Part shown: in pieces, positions 23,578-32,598 of the stretch
Position numbering within the stretch: position 1 is the first letter of the stretch
How the letters are laid out: each line of letters starts with the position of its first letter
From: JANPPS01 sp964242575
GTDB taxonomy: Bacteria; Pseudomonadota; Alphaproteobacteria; Acetobacterales; Acetobacteraceae
Length of the DNA: 64,000 nucleotides
Direction of reading: 5' to 3'
NCBI GenBank assembly: GCA_964242575.1
Contig: CAXTCN010000010.1
Span: 1-64,000, forward strand
Program-made: the position numbers and the translations under genes
Notes under the pieces: generated by a model
Databases searched by the model: none
Told to the model about the DNA's origin: nothing
What the model saw: the letters and a program-made list of their open reading frames with translations, nothing else

Positions 23578-23706
23578 TGCTGGGTGCGTCCTTCGAATGT
23601 GGAAGCTGGCAAATGTGGAAGCTGGGCCAATCATGGAACCATCGAGACTTTAGCTCCTGACCGTGCCAGGCAAGCACGAAACCCATAAAGGGGACGAGTC
23701 GTAATC

Positions 23707-24951
23707 ATGCCCCGTGCCCGCCCAGCCCTCCTGCTTGCCGCCGTTTGGCTGTCGGCTTGCAGCGTCAGCGACTTCGACCTGCCCGGACCCCGCGGCGCGG
23801 ATGGCTACGCGGACCAGTATCCCTTTTACGCCGAGTTCTGCGCGCTGTCGCAAATCAAGAAGAAGCCCGGCTTCGGCGCGAACATCAGGGGGGAGATCGG
23901 CGGTCATGCGGTGTTCTACCTGAACGGCGCATGCCTCCTGGCGGGCGCGGGGTACCCGGTGCTGCAGGTCTGCGACGGCCAGCCAGCCGACGGCGTGGGC
24001 CTCAGCATGAACTCGCATTTCCGCAACGCGAAGTGGGCCGCGACCCCGGGGCGACGGTTTTTCTACGAGGGCGCGCAGCCCGCGGCTAACGGATTGACCC
24101 GGGCGGGATACGAGCGAACCCAGGCGGAGGCAAAGCGGCTTGGCATCTATGACGGCATCACGTTCCATGAGGAGGTGTTCGCGGACATGCCGCCGGGCTG
24201 GTCGCGTGAGGACTGGAAGTACGAGGTTTCGGCCGCCACGGATTACGGCATCGGCATGGGCCGCGGCCGCTATTGCGCGCGCGTCCCGGTCACGCGGGCG
24301 CAGATGTCGCGCATGGTCTTGTTCCTCAACGACCAGAACGCCCCCTACCGCGCCGGGGCCGAGTTCCGCTGGAGCGTGTTCCGCGACAACTGCATCCACC
24401 TGGCGCACAACGCCTTGGCGGTGGCCGGGCTGTGGACGGAGTGGCCGATCAACCGTCCGTTGTTGCTGGCGATGTTGAACTTCCCGGTGCCGCGCAACGA
24501 GTTCGTGAACCTTGTGCGGCGCACCAACGATGCCATGCTCACCGACCCGGCGGCGGCGTACCATGAGCCGGTAGCCCGCCGCGCGCTGCTGGAGTTCGGC
24601 CGGCTGCATACCCGGCCGGGCGCGCTCGCGGCCTCATACCCGCCGCAAAGGCCGAACGCGGTCTATGAAACCGATCTAAAGCTAATTTTTTATGACGAGC
24701 CGGTTTTCGGGGATTACCAGGCCTCGTTCGACCGCATTTTCAGCACGTCCCGCTACTTCGACCGGGACGCCAATACCGCATACTTCGTTGCCGCTTACGA
24801 CCGCATGCTCGCGGCACGGCAGCCGCTGGCATGGTGGCTGGGCGCCGGCGGCTTCGAACACTCCATCGGGTTCGCGGACGTGTACAAGCAGTTCTACGCC
24901 ATGGTGGAACGTGAGCGCGCGGCAATTCTGCGGCAGGCTGATACGGAGTAG
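23707..24951 (+). CDS. Lipoprotein, conserved hypothetical (414 aa)
   Basis: The N terminus is a lipoprotein signal with the lipobox LSAC (Cys18), so the protein is anchored to a membrane facing the periplasm. The body contains ARGRYCARVPVTRAQM-like sequence, FRWSVFRDNCIHLAHNALAVAGLW (a Cys-x2-H-x2-HN arrangement resembling catalytic Cys/His pairs of NlpC- or DUF4105-like proteins) and AWWLGAGGFEHSIGFADVYKQF. A peptidase or lipid-modifying role is possible but speculative. A purine-rich GGGGACGAG lies upstream of the ATG. It ends 4 bases from the convergent membrane-protein gene. I cannot assign a function. Confidence 0.85.
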   Translation: MPRARPALLLAAVWLSACSVSDFDLPGPRGADGYADQYPFYAEFCALSQIKKKPGFGANIRGEIGGHAVFYLNGACLLAGAGYPVLQVCDGQPADGVGLSMNSHFRNAKWAATPGRRFFYEGAQPAANGLTRAGYERTQAEAKRLGIYDGITFHEEVFADMPPGWSREDWKYEVSAATDYGIGMGRGRYCARVPVTRAQMSRMVLFLNDQNAPYRAGAEFRWSVFRDNCIHLAHNALAVAGLWTEWPINRPLLLAMLNFPVPRNEFVNLVRRTNDAMLTDPAAAYHEPVARRALLEFGRLHTRPGALAASYPPQRPNAVYETDLKLIFYDEPVFGDYQASFDRIFSTSRYFDRDANTAYFVAAYDRMLAARQPLAWWLGAGGFEHSIGFADVYKQFYAMVERERAAILRQADTE

Positions 24952-24955
24952 CTGC

Positions 24956-25618
24956 CTAGATGCCGCCAGAGTTGCGGTGCTTGCCGGTGACGCCGCGCAG
25001 GCTGGCCGTGAACCCGGTCATCGGCTGCCCGCGGAAGCGTCGGCATCGCACGGCATACTCGCAGCCAGCCATCACCACCACCAGCGGCAGGTGCAACGTG
25101 CTGACATAGAACCCCCACCCTTGCTTTGGCGCCAACAGCAGCAACATTGCGGAAGCTGTTAATTGTGTTGCAAAAAACAGGCACCACGCCACCGTCACCG
25201 CTCGTGTGTAGCCGCGCATGCCGTCGTGGAACGCCGGGTTGAGGCGCAGCGCCAACTGTGTCACCAGCGGCACGCGGCCCGGCAGCAGCGTGTGCCCAAA
25301 TAGCCCTAGCAGGGCGCAATACAGCAGCGCATGCGATGCCCCTGCCGACGCCAGCAGACCCAGTTGCGCGGACCGCATCGCGCCGAGCGCCAACGCCGCC
25401 ATCATGGCCAATGACGCCAACGGCGCCAGGAACCGCGCCTGGCCCGGACCCAGCGCGTCCCACAGCACGACCCCGACCGCCGCTGCCTGCAACGCCGCGA
25501 GGCCGAGCGCCATCCGCAATCCCAAACCGCTGGCAAGCGCCGCATGGCTTGCCAATGGCGACAGGAACGCAGCGCCCAACACGGCCATGCGAGCGGCCCG
25601 GGCCGCGCTGTGCATCAA
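24956..25618 (-). CDS. Integral membrane protein, APE-cluster associated (COG4648-like)
   Basis: This 220-residue protein has about six hydrophobic segments, including MALGLAALQAAAVGVVLWDAL, LASLAMMAALALGAM and YCALLGLFGHTLLPG. The loop LLPGRVPLVTQLALRLNP followed by YTRAVTVAWCLFFATQL resembles the predicted membrane protein found in aryl polyene clusters beside the ACP gene (COG4648 type). It is divergent from the ACP gene with a 52-base gap containing a palindrome. A role in cell-envelope attachment or export of the polyene lipid is inferred from that association only. Confidence 0.75.
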   Translation of the reverse strand: MMHSAARAARMAVLGAAFLSPLASHAALASGLGLRMALGLAALQAAAVGVVLWDALGPGQARFLAPLASLAMMAALALGAMRSAQLGLLASAGASHALLYCALLGLFGHTLLPGRVPLVTQLALRLNPAFHDGMRGYTRAVTVAWCLFFATQLTASAMLLLLAPKQGWGFYVSTLHLPLVVVMAGCEYAVRCRRFRGQPMTGFTASLRGVTGKHRNSGGI

Positions 25619-25665
25619 ATCGCACTCATTGTAGGGTCATGGCAACTTTGTAGCCCGTAAAGGTG

Positions 25666-25681
25666 GGGTTATGTATAACCC
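25666..25681. promoter_or_regulatory. Palindrome at the start of the APE-like operon
   Basis: GGGTTAT and ATAACCC (25666-25672 and 25675-25681) are perfect inverted repeats separated by two bases. The palindrome overlaps the first ATG of the ACP frame and lies between two divergent genes. It could be an operator controlling the whole cluster, or a hairpin hiding the start codon. If the ACP really starts at GTG 25692 the palindrome is wholly intergenic. Confidence 0.45.
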
Positions 25682-26009
25682 AGGAGTGACCGTGACCAAC
25701 CAACCCAGCCCCCTCGCCGCCCTCGCGACGCCGAACCCGTCCGGCCCAGGCCAAACCGCGTCCGAGCGGGCGCTGGCCGGCATGATCGTGTCGGTACTGC
25801 AGTTGGAGGTCGAACCGGACAGCATCGAGCCGGACGCCAGGTTGTTCGGGGACGGGTTGGGCCTTGACTCGATTGATGCGTTGGAGCTGGCCTTGGCCGT
25901 GTCCCGGGCGCACGGCTTCGAATTGCGGTCCGATGACGAGCGCAACCAACAAATCTTTGCGTCCCTCCGCAGCCTGGCAGCGCATATCGAGGCGCACCGG
26001 ACCCAGTAA
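25671..26009 (+). CDS. Acyl carrier protein of aryl-polyene-like cluster
   Basis: This 112-residue frame contains a PP-binding domain with the phosphopantetheine-attachment serine, Ser67 in GLDSIDALE. The first ~25 residues are Pro/Thr-rich and outside the domain. An alternative GTG start at 25692 has a better ribosome site (AGGAG, spacing 5) than the ATG, which overlaps a palindrome. It is the only ACP gene of the cluster, whereas APE clusters usually have two. It would carry the aryl starter and growing polyene chain between the adenylating enzyme (26013), ketosynthase (31405), ketoreductase and dehydratases. Confidence 0.9.
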   Translation: MYNPGVTVTNQPSPLAALATPNPSGPGQTASERALAGMIVSVLQLEVEPDSIEPDARLFGDGLGLDSIDALELALAVSRAHGFELRSDDERNQQIFASLRSLAAHIEAHRTQ

Positions 26010-26012
26010 GCC

Positions 26013-27332
26013 ATGCCGCAGGACCACCCGGACCCGAAGCTGGTCGAGCGTCCGCTCCATGCGACGCTCTTCCACCGCCGCAACGGCAGAGTGAGCGCGG
26101 CTGAGTATCTGGCAGACGCGCATGCGCTCGCAGCCAAGTTGCCGGACGGCCAGCATATGGTAAACCTGTGCCGGGACCGCTACGCCTTCGCCGTCGCATT
26201 CGCGGCTGCTCTGCTGCGCGGCCAGGTGTGCCTGCTGACCAGCGACGCCTCGGCAGCCGGCGTAACGGCGCTGTCGCTTCGGTTCGGGAACGCGTTCGCC
26301 GCCTATGACGATACGGCGTGGACGCCAGACATACCCGGCGTCCTCGTGCAGCCGGGCAGCCACCATGCGAGCACGGCATCCAACCCGGCCATTCCCGCGG
26401 ACCAGCTTGCCGCCATTGTATTCACCTCTGGCAGCACCGGGGCGCCCGTGCCGCACCGCAAGCGCTGGGGCGCGCTGGTGGAGCGCAGCCGGGCGGCGGG
26501 CGAGCGTTTCGGCTTGGTGGAGGCAGCGCCGAGCACGGTAGTGGGGACCGTGCCGCCGCAGCATATGTACGGGTTCGAGACCACGGTGCTGCTGCCGCTC
26601 CACGCCGCCGCATCGAGCTGGTGCGGACCGGCGTTCTTCCCAGGCGACGTGCGCGCGGCCCTCGACGCCGTGCCGCAGCCACGCATCCTGGTGACCACGC
26701 CGTTGCAGCTTCGCGCGCTGCAACAGGGCGACTTGCCGGACCTGCAAGCCTGTATCTCGGCCACGGCGCCATTGGACCGAATGCTTGCCCAGGCCGCAGA
26801 GGCGCGCTGGCGGACGCCGGTGCACGAGATTTACGGCGCGACCGAGGCCGGCTCGATCGCCAGCCGGCGCACCGTCGAGGCAGACGCGTGGACGCTCTAC
26901 CCCGGCCTCAGCCTGGCGCCCGAGGGCGACGTGAGCTGGGTGCACGCGCCAGGCGCCGACCCGGTCGAGCTGTCGGATGCAATCGAGCCGCTGGAGGCCG
27001 GGTTCCGGCTGCTGGGGCGGCGCGAGGACATGATTAAGCTGGCCGGCCGTCGCGCGTCGCTCTCCGGGCTGAACCGCATCCTCACCGGCCTGGACGGGGT
27101 TGCGGACGGCACGTTCGTGGTTCCGGACGACGTGGACCAGCGCAGCACCGCGCGGCTGATGGCCGTCGTGGTGGCGCCGTCCCGCACCGCGCCAGGCATC
27201 CTGGCGGAGCTGCGCAACCGGATTGACCCGGTGTTCCTGCCGCGGCGCGTGGTGCGGGTGGAGGCCCTGCCGCGCAACGAGCTGGGCAAGCTGCCGCGGC
27301 AAGCCTTGCTGGCGCTGCTGGCCCAATCCTGA
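26013..27332 (+). CDS. AMP-dependent acyl/aryl-ACP ligase (ApeH-like)
   Basis: This 439-residue ANL-superfamily enzyme has the phosphate loop FTSGSTGAP, the adenine-binding EIYGATEAGSIASRR, and the hinge/C-terminal lysine region LLGRREDMIKLAGRRASL ending ELGKLPRQAL. It is shorter than typical acyl-CoA synthetases (about 500-550), as in APE ligases. It is expected to adenylate an aromatic acid, probably 4-hydroxybenzoate or a relative, and load it onto the ACP encoded 4 bases upstream. No gene making such a starter (chorismate lyase or ammonia lyase) is visible in the cluster. Confidence 0.87.
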   Translation: MPQDHPDPKLVERPLHATLFHRRNGRVSAAEYLADAHALAAKLPDGQHMVNLCRDRYAFAVAFAAALLRGQVCLLTSDASAAGVTALSLRFGNAFAAYDDTAWTPDIPGVLVQPGSHHASTASNPAIPADQLAAIVFTSGSTGAPVPHRKRWGALVERSRAAGERFGLVEAAPSTVVGTVPPQHMYGFETTVLLPLHAAASSWCGPAFFPGDVRAALDAVPQPRILVTTPLQLRALQQGDLPDLQACISATAPLDRMLAQAAEARWRTPVHEIYGATEAGSIASRRTVEADAWTLYPGLSLAPEGDVSWVHAPGADPVELSDAIEPLEAGFRLLGRREDMIKLAGRRASLSGLNRILTGLDGVADGTFVVPDDVDQRSTARLMAVVVAPSRTAPGILAELRNRIDPVFLPRRVVRVEALPRNELGKLPRQALLALLAQS

Positions 27333-27345
27333 TGGCTCCGGTCTG

Positions 27346-27645
27346 ATGGAGCGCGTGGGCGCGTTCCGCATTCCGGCCAACCATCCGTGCCTGCCGGGCC
27401 ACTTCCCAGGCCGTCCCGTCGTGCCCGGCGTGGTGCTGCTGGACGAGGTGATCGCGATGGTGGCCGCTGGCCACCCAGGGCAGCGTGCGACCGGCCTGCC
27501 GCGCGTGAAGTTCACCTGCCCAGTGTTGCCGGAGCAAGACGTCGCGGTGCACGCCGCCGCCGGGCCGGATGGACGGGTCGCGTTCCTGTGCCGGGTGGGT
27601 GATCGGGACGTGCTCGGCGGGACGCTGCTGCTTGGTCCTGCATGA
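27346..27645 (+). CDS. Hotdog-fold 3-hydroxyacyl-ACP dehydratase (ApeI/FabZ-like)
   Basis: This 99-residue protein has the dehydratase motif HPCLPGHFPGRPVVPGVVLLDEV with catalytic His19 and Glu34 visible. That makes it a small FabA/FabZ-like hotdog domain, matching ApeI of APE clusters. It would dehydrate the 3-hydroxyacyl intermediate to build the conjugated chain. I chose the ATG at 27346, 13 bases after the ligase stop, because the frame from 27223 lies inside the ligase gene. It overlaps the acyltransferase gene by 4 bases. Confidence 0.88.
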   Translation: MERVGAFRIPANHPCLPGHFPGRPVVPGVVLLDEVIAMVAAGHPGQRATGLPRVKFTCPVLPEQDVAVHAAAGPDGRVAFLCRVGDRDVLGGTLLLGPA

Positions 27646-28589
27646 CGGGCTGGGCCGCACAGCCGGAACGCGGCAGCGCTGGGCTGCTGCGCGCCGCGCT
27701 ATGGCTGCTGACGCGCGCGGGCTGGCGGTTCGGCCAGGCGCTGCTGGTGCCGATCACCGCCTGGTTCCTGCTGACCTCCGGCACGGCGCGCGCGGCGTCC
27801 CGCGACTACCTGCGCCGGGTGCTTGGCCGACCGGCGCGGTGGTGGGAAGTGGCGCGGCACTTCCACACTTTCGCCTGCGCCGTGCTGGACCGCGTGTTCC
27901 TGCTGTCGGGCCGGCTGGGCGGGTTCCGCATCCGCACCAAGGGCCTGGAGCACGTCGCCAGCGTGCTGTCGCGCGGCCAGGGCTGCATCCTGCTGGGCGC
28001 GCACCTCGGCAGCTTCGAGGTGTTGCGCTCCATCGCGCAGAACGCGCCAGTGCCGGTTTGGGCATTGATGTACCGCCGCAACGCCGGGGCGATGACCCGG
28101 TTGCTGGACCGGCTGTGCCCGGACATCTGCACCAGCGTGATCGAAGTCGGCGACACGGCCAGCATGATCCGTGCTCACGAGTGCGTGGAGCGCGGCGAGA
28201 TTGTTGGCATCCTCGCGGACCGTGCGCCGCCGGGCCACCGCATGGTGCTGGCGCCGTTTCTCGGCAGTCCGGCGGCGTTTCCGGCCGGGCCGTTCATCCT
28301 GGCCTCGACGCTCGGGGTGCCGGTCGTGCTGTTCCACGGCGTGCGCCTGGGTCCGCGCCGCTACGCCGTCCGGTTCGAGCCGTTCGCCGACTGCGTGACG
28401 CTGCGCCGCGCCAACCGGGACGCCGACCTACACGGCTGGGTAGGCCGCTATGCCGCCATGCTGGAGCGCGCCTGCCGGGCGCACCCCTACAACTGGTTCA
28501 ACTTTTTCCCGTTCTGGGGACATGATGCCGCCGTTGCCGAGACGCCTGCTGTTGCTCTGCCTTGTCCCCAGCCCAGCGCTCGCGGCTGA
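27642..28589 (+). CDS. LpxL/HtrB-type acyltransferase (ApeK-like)
   Basis: This 315-residue protein has a hydrophobic N-terminal region (LLVPITAWFLLTS) and the HX4E acyltransferase motif in GAHLGSFE, followed by RNAGAMTRLLDRL and ILADRAPPGHRMVLAPFLG, as in lipid A late acyltransferases. In APE clusters such an enzyme is thought to transfer the polyene acyl group to a lipid carrier. The Tyr/Phe-rich C terminus (NWFNFFPFWGHD) is typical. Its 3' end overlaps the LolA-like gene by about 68 bases. Confidence 0.88.
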   Translation: MTGWAAQPERGSAGLLRAALWLLTRAGWRFGQALLVPITAWFLLTSGTARAASRDYLRRVLGRPARWWEVARHFHTFACAVLDRVFLLSGRLGGFRIRTKGLEHVASVLSRGQGCILLGAHLGSFEVLRSIAQNAPVPVWALMYRRNAGAMTRLLDRLCPDICTSVIEVGDTASMIRAHECVERGEIVGILADRAPPGHRMVLAPFLGSPAAFPAGPFILASTLGVPVVLFHGVRLGPRRYAVRFEPFADCVTLRRANRDADLHGWVGRYAAMLERACRAHPYNWFNFFPFWGHDAAVAETPAVALPCPQPSARG

Positions 28590-29094
28590 GCTGGACGTGG
28601 CGGAGTTGATGGCACGTCTGGCCGCCGTGCCGGAACGCCGGGCCACGTTCCATGAGACCCGGCGGTTCAGCGCTCTCGACCGGCCACTGGAGAGCACGGG
28701 CCGCCTGCTGTACCGCCGCCCCGGGCATGTGGAGAAGCTCACCACGTGGCCGGAACCCGAGAGCCTGGTGATTGACGGCGACCGCCTGGTGCTCACGTCC
28801 GGGAACGAGCCGCCGCGCGTGGTGGACCTGTCGGGGCAGCCGGAGCTTCGCACGCTGGTGGAGGCGATCCGCGGGCCGCTGTCGGGCGACCTCGCGGCGT
28901 TGCAGCGGGCGTTCACGGTGCGGGCCGAAGGCACGCCCGGCGCTTGGCGGCTTGACCTGTCGCCGCTAGACCCGCGGGCGGCGCGCTTCCTGCGCCGGGT
29001 CGGCATCGCCGGCGCCGGCGCCGACGTGCAGGAAGTGCTGCTGGTGCAGGCGAACGGCGACGAGCAGCGCACGCAAATCACGGCCGCGCCCTGA
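28522..29094 (+). CDS. LolA-like outer-membrane lipoprotein carrier (ApeL-like)
   Basis: This protein of about 190 residues starts at ATG 28522 (or the adjacent 28525) with a signal peptide ending ALA. It has the LolA-like sequence LMARLAAVPERRATFHETRRFSALDRPLESTGRLLYRRPGHVEKLTTWPEPESLVIDGDRL. It probably ferries the polyene lipid across the periplasm to the outer membrane. An in-frame ATG at 28450 lies inside the acyltransferase gene and adds no signal peptide. It precedes the exporter gene by 17 bases. Confidence 0.87.
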   Translation: MMPPLPRRLLLLCLVPSPALAAELDVAELMARLAAVPERRATFHETRRFSALDRPLESTGRLLYRRPGHVEKLTTWPEPESLVIDGDRLVLTSGNEPPRVVDLSGQPELRTLVEAIRGPLSGDLAALQRAFTVRAEGTPGAWRLDLSPLDPRAARFLRRVGIAGAGADVQEVLLVQANGDEQRTQITAAP

Positions 29095-29111
29095 GGCACG
29101 CCTGGTCTGTC

Positions 29112-31403
29112 ATGGCCGCCCTCGGTGGCGCGGTCCTGCTGCTGCTGGCGGTGCTGTCGCTGGTTGAAGTGCGGACCGACATGGTGGATTTCCTGCCGCA
29201 GGGACAGACGCCGGCGGCCCGGCTGGTGATGCAGGAAGCCCGGGCCGGCACCGCGACTGGTCTTATCCTGATTGGTCTGGAAGGCGCGGCTGCGCCGGAC
29301 CTCGCACGCATCAGCCGGGCCATGGCCGCTGGCTTACGCGGCACAGGGCTGTTCACGCTGGTGGCGGGCGGCACGGACGGCTTGGACGAGGCCGGCCAAG
29401 CCGACCTGTTCGCCCGGCGCTACCTGCTGTCCCTGGCCACCACCGAGGCCGCCTTCACCGAGCCTGCCTTGCGCGCCGGGATGGAGGCGTTGCTGCGCCA
29501 GCTCCGCTCCTCCGCCGCGCCGCTTGCGGTGCAGTACGGGCTGGCGGACCCGCCGGGCGCGTTCCTGGCGCTGCTGCGCGGCTGGGTCGGCAACAGCCGG
29601 GTGCGGACCATCGAGGGCGCATGGTTCGCGCCGGACCAGGACCGTGCGCTGCTGCTGGCCCGCACCCGCGCCGGCGGCATGGACGTGCCCGCGCAGGAGG
29701 CCGCGACCGCCGCGATCCAGGCCGCGTTCGACGCTGCCTCCCCTGGCCCGGCCCGCTTGTTGGTCGCCGGCCCCGCGGTGTTTGCCCGGGACGCGGCGCG
29801 CAGCATCAAGTCCGACGTCGAGCGGATCGCGGTTCTGTCCACGGTATTGGTCATGGGCCTGCTGTGGTGGCGGTTCCGCGCCCCGCTGGTCATCGCCGCC
29901 ATCGCCTTCCCGGTGGTGCTGAGCGTGGCCGCGGCGGCGCTCGCGGTCCAGGCCGTGTTCGGCGCTGTACACGGCGTGGCGCTCGGCTTCGGCGTCACCA
30001 TGCTCGGCGTGTCAGTGGACTACCCCGTGCTGATGATCGGCCACCGCAAGTCCCACGAGCCTGCCGCTGCCACCCGCGCCCGCATCGGGCCGGCCTTCGT
30101 GCTGGCGGTGCTGACGGCGGTGCTCGGGCTGGCGGCCATGGTGTTCTCGGGGTTCCCGGGGCTGGCGCAGCTCGGCCTGTTCTCCGCGGCCGGATTGCTG
30201 GCGGCGGCGCTCGCCACCTGGTTCCTGCTGCCGCGCCTGGTGGTCGCGGCCAACCTTGCGCCGGTTACGGCCGGCGACCCGGCCTGGCTCGCACGGGTCG
30301 AGGACTGGCGGCGCTTCCGCCTGCTTGGTCTGGTCCCGGTGCTGGCGTCGGCTGCGGGGCTTACAGCCGTGGGCGGGCCGGCCTGGGAGCATGACCTCGC
30401 CAACCTCAGCCCTGTGCCGGCGGCCTCTCGGGCGCTCGACGCCGAGTTGCGCGGCGCATTGGGCGCGCCGGACGCCGGGCAAATCCTGATGGTGCAGGCT
30501 CCGGACGCAGAAACCGCGCTGGTCCGGCAGGAAGCGCTGTTGCTGCTGCTAGACCGCCTGCAAACCGAGGGCGTGCTGACCGGCGCAGAACTCGCGGCCC
30601 GGCTGCTGCCGAGCGTCGCCCAGCAGGTCGCGCGCATCGCCGCCCTGCCCGACGCCGAGACCCTGGCCGCCCGGGTCACCGCCGCGCAGGCTGGCCTGCC
30701 GTTCCGTGCCGACGCATTCCGCCCGTTCCAGGACGCCGTGGCAGCGTCCCGCGCCATGACGCCGCTGCGCCCAGCCGACCTCGCCGGCAGCCCAATCGCA
30801 GCCCGGCTCGACCCGTTGCTGTTCGAGCGCGACGGCGCATGGCACGCGCCCGTCGTGCTGCAAGGCGTGCAGGACCCAGCGCGCCTCGCCCTTGCCTTCG
30901 CGGGCCAGGACAACGCGACCTACGTGGACATGCGGACCGAGCTGGGCGGCATCCTATCCGGCTACACCGCCCGCGCCTGGCGCTGGCTGGGCTGGAGCGG
31001 CTTGGCCGTGCTGGTTGTGCTGGCAGTGGGCCTGCGCAGCGCCGGACGGGTGGCCCGGGTGCTGGGCGCGGTCGCCGCGGCCATGCTGGTGACGGTGGCC
31101 GTGCTGGCGGTGGCGGGGGCACGGCTGTCGTTGATCCACTTGGTGGCGCTGCAACTCGTGGCCGGCGTCGGCCTGGACTACGCGCTGTTTTTCGCCCGCC
31201 GGCAGCTCGACGCCGAGGAGCGCGCCCGCACGCTCCGCACCCTCGTGACCTGCTGCGCCATGACCTTGCTCACATTCGGTTTGCTGGCGGCTTGCGAGAC
31301 TCCGCTTCTGCGCGACATTGGCGTGACGGTCGCGGTGGGCGCGGGCCTGGCCATGAGCTTCGCGTTCCTGTTCGCGGGCGCGGCGCCGGAGGAGGCAACG
31401 TAG
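29112..31403 (+). CDS. MMPL/RND-family exporter (ApeM-like)
   Basis: This 763-residue inner-membrane protein has two similar halves, each with a periplasmic loop followed by a bundle of hydrophobic segments. The first bundle is about residues 235-400 (VLSTVLVMGLLWWRF, IAFPVVLSVAAAALAVQ, GFGVTMLGVSVDYPVL). The second is residues 620-760 (LGWSGLAVLVVLAVGL, LVALQLVAGVGLDYALFFARR, TLVTCCAMTLLTFGLLA). The GVSVDYPVL and GVGLDYALF segments are the typical mid-membrane Asp-Tyr motifs. It matches the MMPL exporter of APE clusters, thought to move the polyene lipid from the inner membrane. The frame is open upstream, so a slightly longer N terminus is possible. Confidence 0.9.
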   Translation: MAALGGAVLLLLAVLSLVEVRTDMVDFLPQGQTPAARLVMQEARAGTATGLILIGLEGAAAPDLARISRAMAAGLRGTGLFTLVAGGTDGLDEAGQADLFARRYLLSLATTEAAFTEPALRAGMEALLRQLRSSAAPLAVQYGLADPPGAFLALLRGWVGNSRVRTIEGAWFAPDQDRALLLARTRAGGMDVPAQEAATAAIQAAFDAASPGPARLLVAGPAVFARDAARSIKSDVERIAVLSTVLVMGLLWWRFRAPLVIAAIAFPVVLSVAAAALAVQAVFGAVHGVALGFGVTMLGVSVDYPVLMIGHRKSHEPAAATRARIGPAFVLAVLTAVLGLAAMVFSGFPGLAQLGLFSAAGLLAAALATWFLLPRLVVAANLAPVTAGDPAWLARVEDWRRFRLLGLVPVLASAAGLTAVGGPAWEHDLANLSPVPAASRALDAELRGALGAPDAGQILMVQAPDAETALVRQEALLLLLDRLQTEGVLTGAELAARLLPSVAQQVARIAALPDAETLAARVTAAQAGLPFRADAFRPFQDAVAASRAMTPLRPADLAGSPIAARLDPLLFERDGAWHAPVVLQGVQDPARLALAFAGQDNATYVDMRTELGGILSGYTARAWRWLGWSGLAVLVVLAVGLRSAGRVARVLGAVAAAMLVTVAVLAVAGARLSLIHLVALQLVAGVGLDYALFFARRQLDAEERARTLRTLVTCCAMTLLTFGLLAACETPLLRDIGVTVAVGAGLAMSFAFLFAGAAPEEAT

Positions 31404-31404
31404 G

Positions 31405-32598
31405 GTGGAGCCTTTGGTCCTGACCGCCAGCACGGCCGTGAGCGCCATCGGCCATGGCGCGGCCGCGCATCTACGCGCGCTCCGCACCCGGCAGGGCGGC
31501 TTATGCGCCAACGACTTCGACCCGCCGGTCGGCGGCTGGATCGGTCGCGTGCCCGGCGTGGAACAGCACGCCCTGCCGCCAGAGCTGGCCGGCTTCACGT
31601 GCCGCAACAACCTGCTGGCGGACATGGCGCTGCGCACCGACGGGTTCATGGCGGCCGTTGCAGCCGCCCGCGCGCAGTATGGCGCTGGGCGCATCGCCGT
31701 CGTGCTCGGCACCAGCACCAGCGGCGTGACCGCGGCGGAGGACGCTTACGTTCGGCGAGACAGCGCGGGCGCGTTGCCGGCGGGGTTCAGTTATGACCAC
31801 ACCCAGGACCTGTTCTCGCTTGGCGGCTTCGTGCGCGCGGCGCTCGGCCTGCGCGGTCCGGCCCTGGTGATCTCCACCGCCTGCGCATCCAGCGCGCGCT
31901 GCATGATGGACGCGGCCGGGCTGATCCGCGCCGGTGTGGTGGACGCGGCCGTGGTGGGCGGCGCGGACAGCCTGTGCCGCATGACCCTGCACGGCTTCGC
32001 GGCGCTGGAACTGCTGTCCCCCACCCCCTGCCGCCCCTGCGGACCGGACCGGACCGGCATTTCCATCGGCGAGGCTGCCGGCTTCGCGCTGTTGGAACGC
32101 GCCGATGCGCCGTGCCGCGATGCCGGCCCACGCTTGGCCCTGCTGGGCGCGGGCGCCAGCAGCGACGGCTACCACATGAGTTCGCCGCATCCCGAAGGCG
32201 CCGGCGCCATCGCCGCCATGCGGCAGGCATTGGCCGCGGCCGGATTGGCGCCAGGGGATGTCGACTGGGTCAACCTGCACGGCACCGGCACCCGGGCCAA
32301 CGACGCCATGGAGGACATGGCCGTGTCCGCCGTGTTCGGGGACCGGGTGCCATGCAGCTCCACCAAGGGCTGGACCGGCCACACGCTCGGCGCATGCGGC
32401 ATCCTGGAGACGGTGATCGCCGGCCAATGCATGCAGGACGGCTTCATTGCCGGCTGCCTCGGCCTCGAACGCGCCGACCCCAGGTTCCGCGCCCAGGTCG
32501 CGGTCCGCAACACCGACCGTCCACTGCGGCGCGTGCTCAGCAACTCCTTCGGATTTGGCGGCATCAACTGCAGCCTGGTGCTCGGCGCGGTGCCTTGA
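31405..32598 (+). CDS. Beta-ketoacyl-ACP synthase (ApeO-like, KAS II fold)
   Basis: This 397-residue condensing enzyme has an intact catalytic set: Cys160 in STACASSA, His292 in LHGTGT, Lys321 and His326 in STKGWTGHTLGA. It should extend the aryl starter with malonyl units. The start is GTG, one base after the MMPL stop. It is followed immediately by a chain-length factor whose TTG start overlaps this stop (TTGA), consistent with a KS/CLF heterodimer. It is the only complete ketosynthase in the cluster; a second one is usual in APE systems. Confidence 0.93.
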   Translation: MEPLVLTASTAVSAIGHGAAAHLRALRTRQGGLCANDFDPPVGGWIGRVPGVEQHALPPELAGFTCRNNLLADMALRTDGFMAAVAAARAQYGAGRIAVVLGTSTSGVTAAEDAYVRRDSAGALPAGFSYDHTQDLFSLGGFVRAALGLRGPALVISTACASSARCMMDAAGLIRAGVVDAAVVGGADSLCRMTLHGFAALELLSPTPCRPCGPDRTGISIGEAAGFALLERADAPCRDAGPRLALLGAGASSDGYHMSSPHPEGAGAIAAMRQALAAAGLAPGDVDWVNLHGTGTRANDAMEDMAVSAVFGDRVPCSSTKGWTGHTLGACGILETVIAGQCMQDGFIAGCLGLERADPRFRAQVAVRNTDRPLRRVLSNSFGFGGINCSLVLGAVP

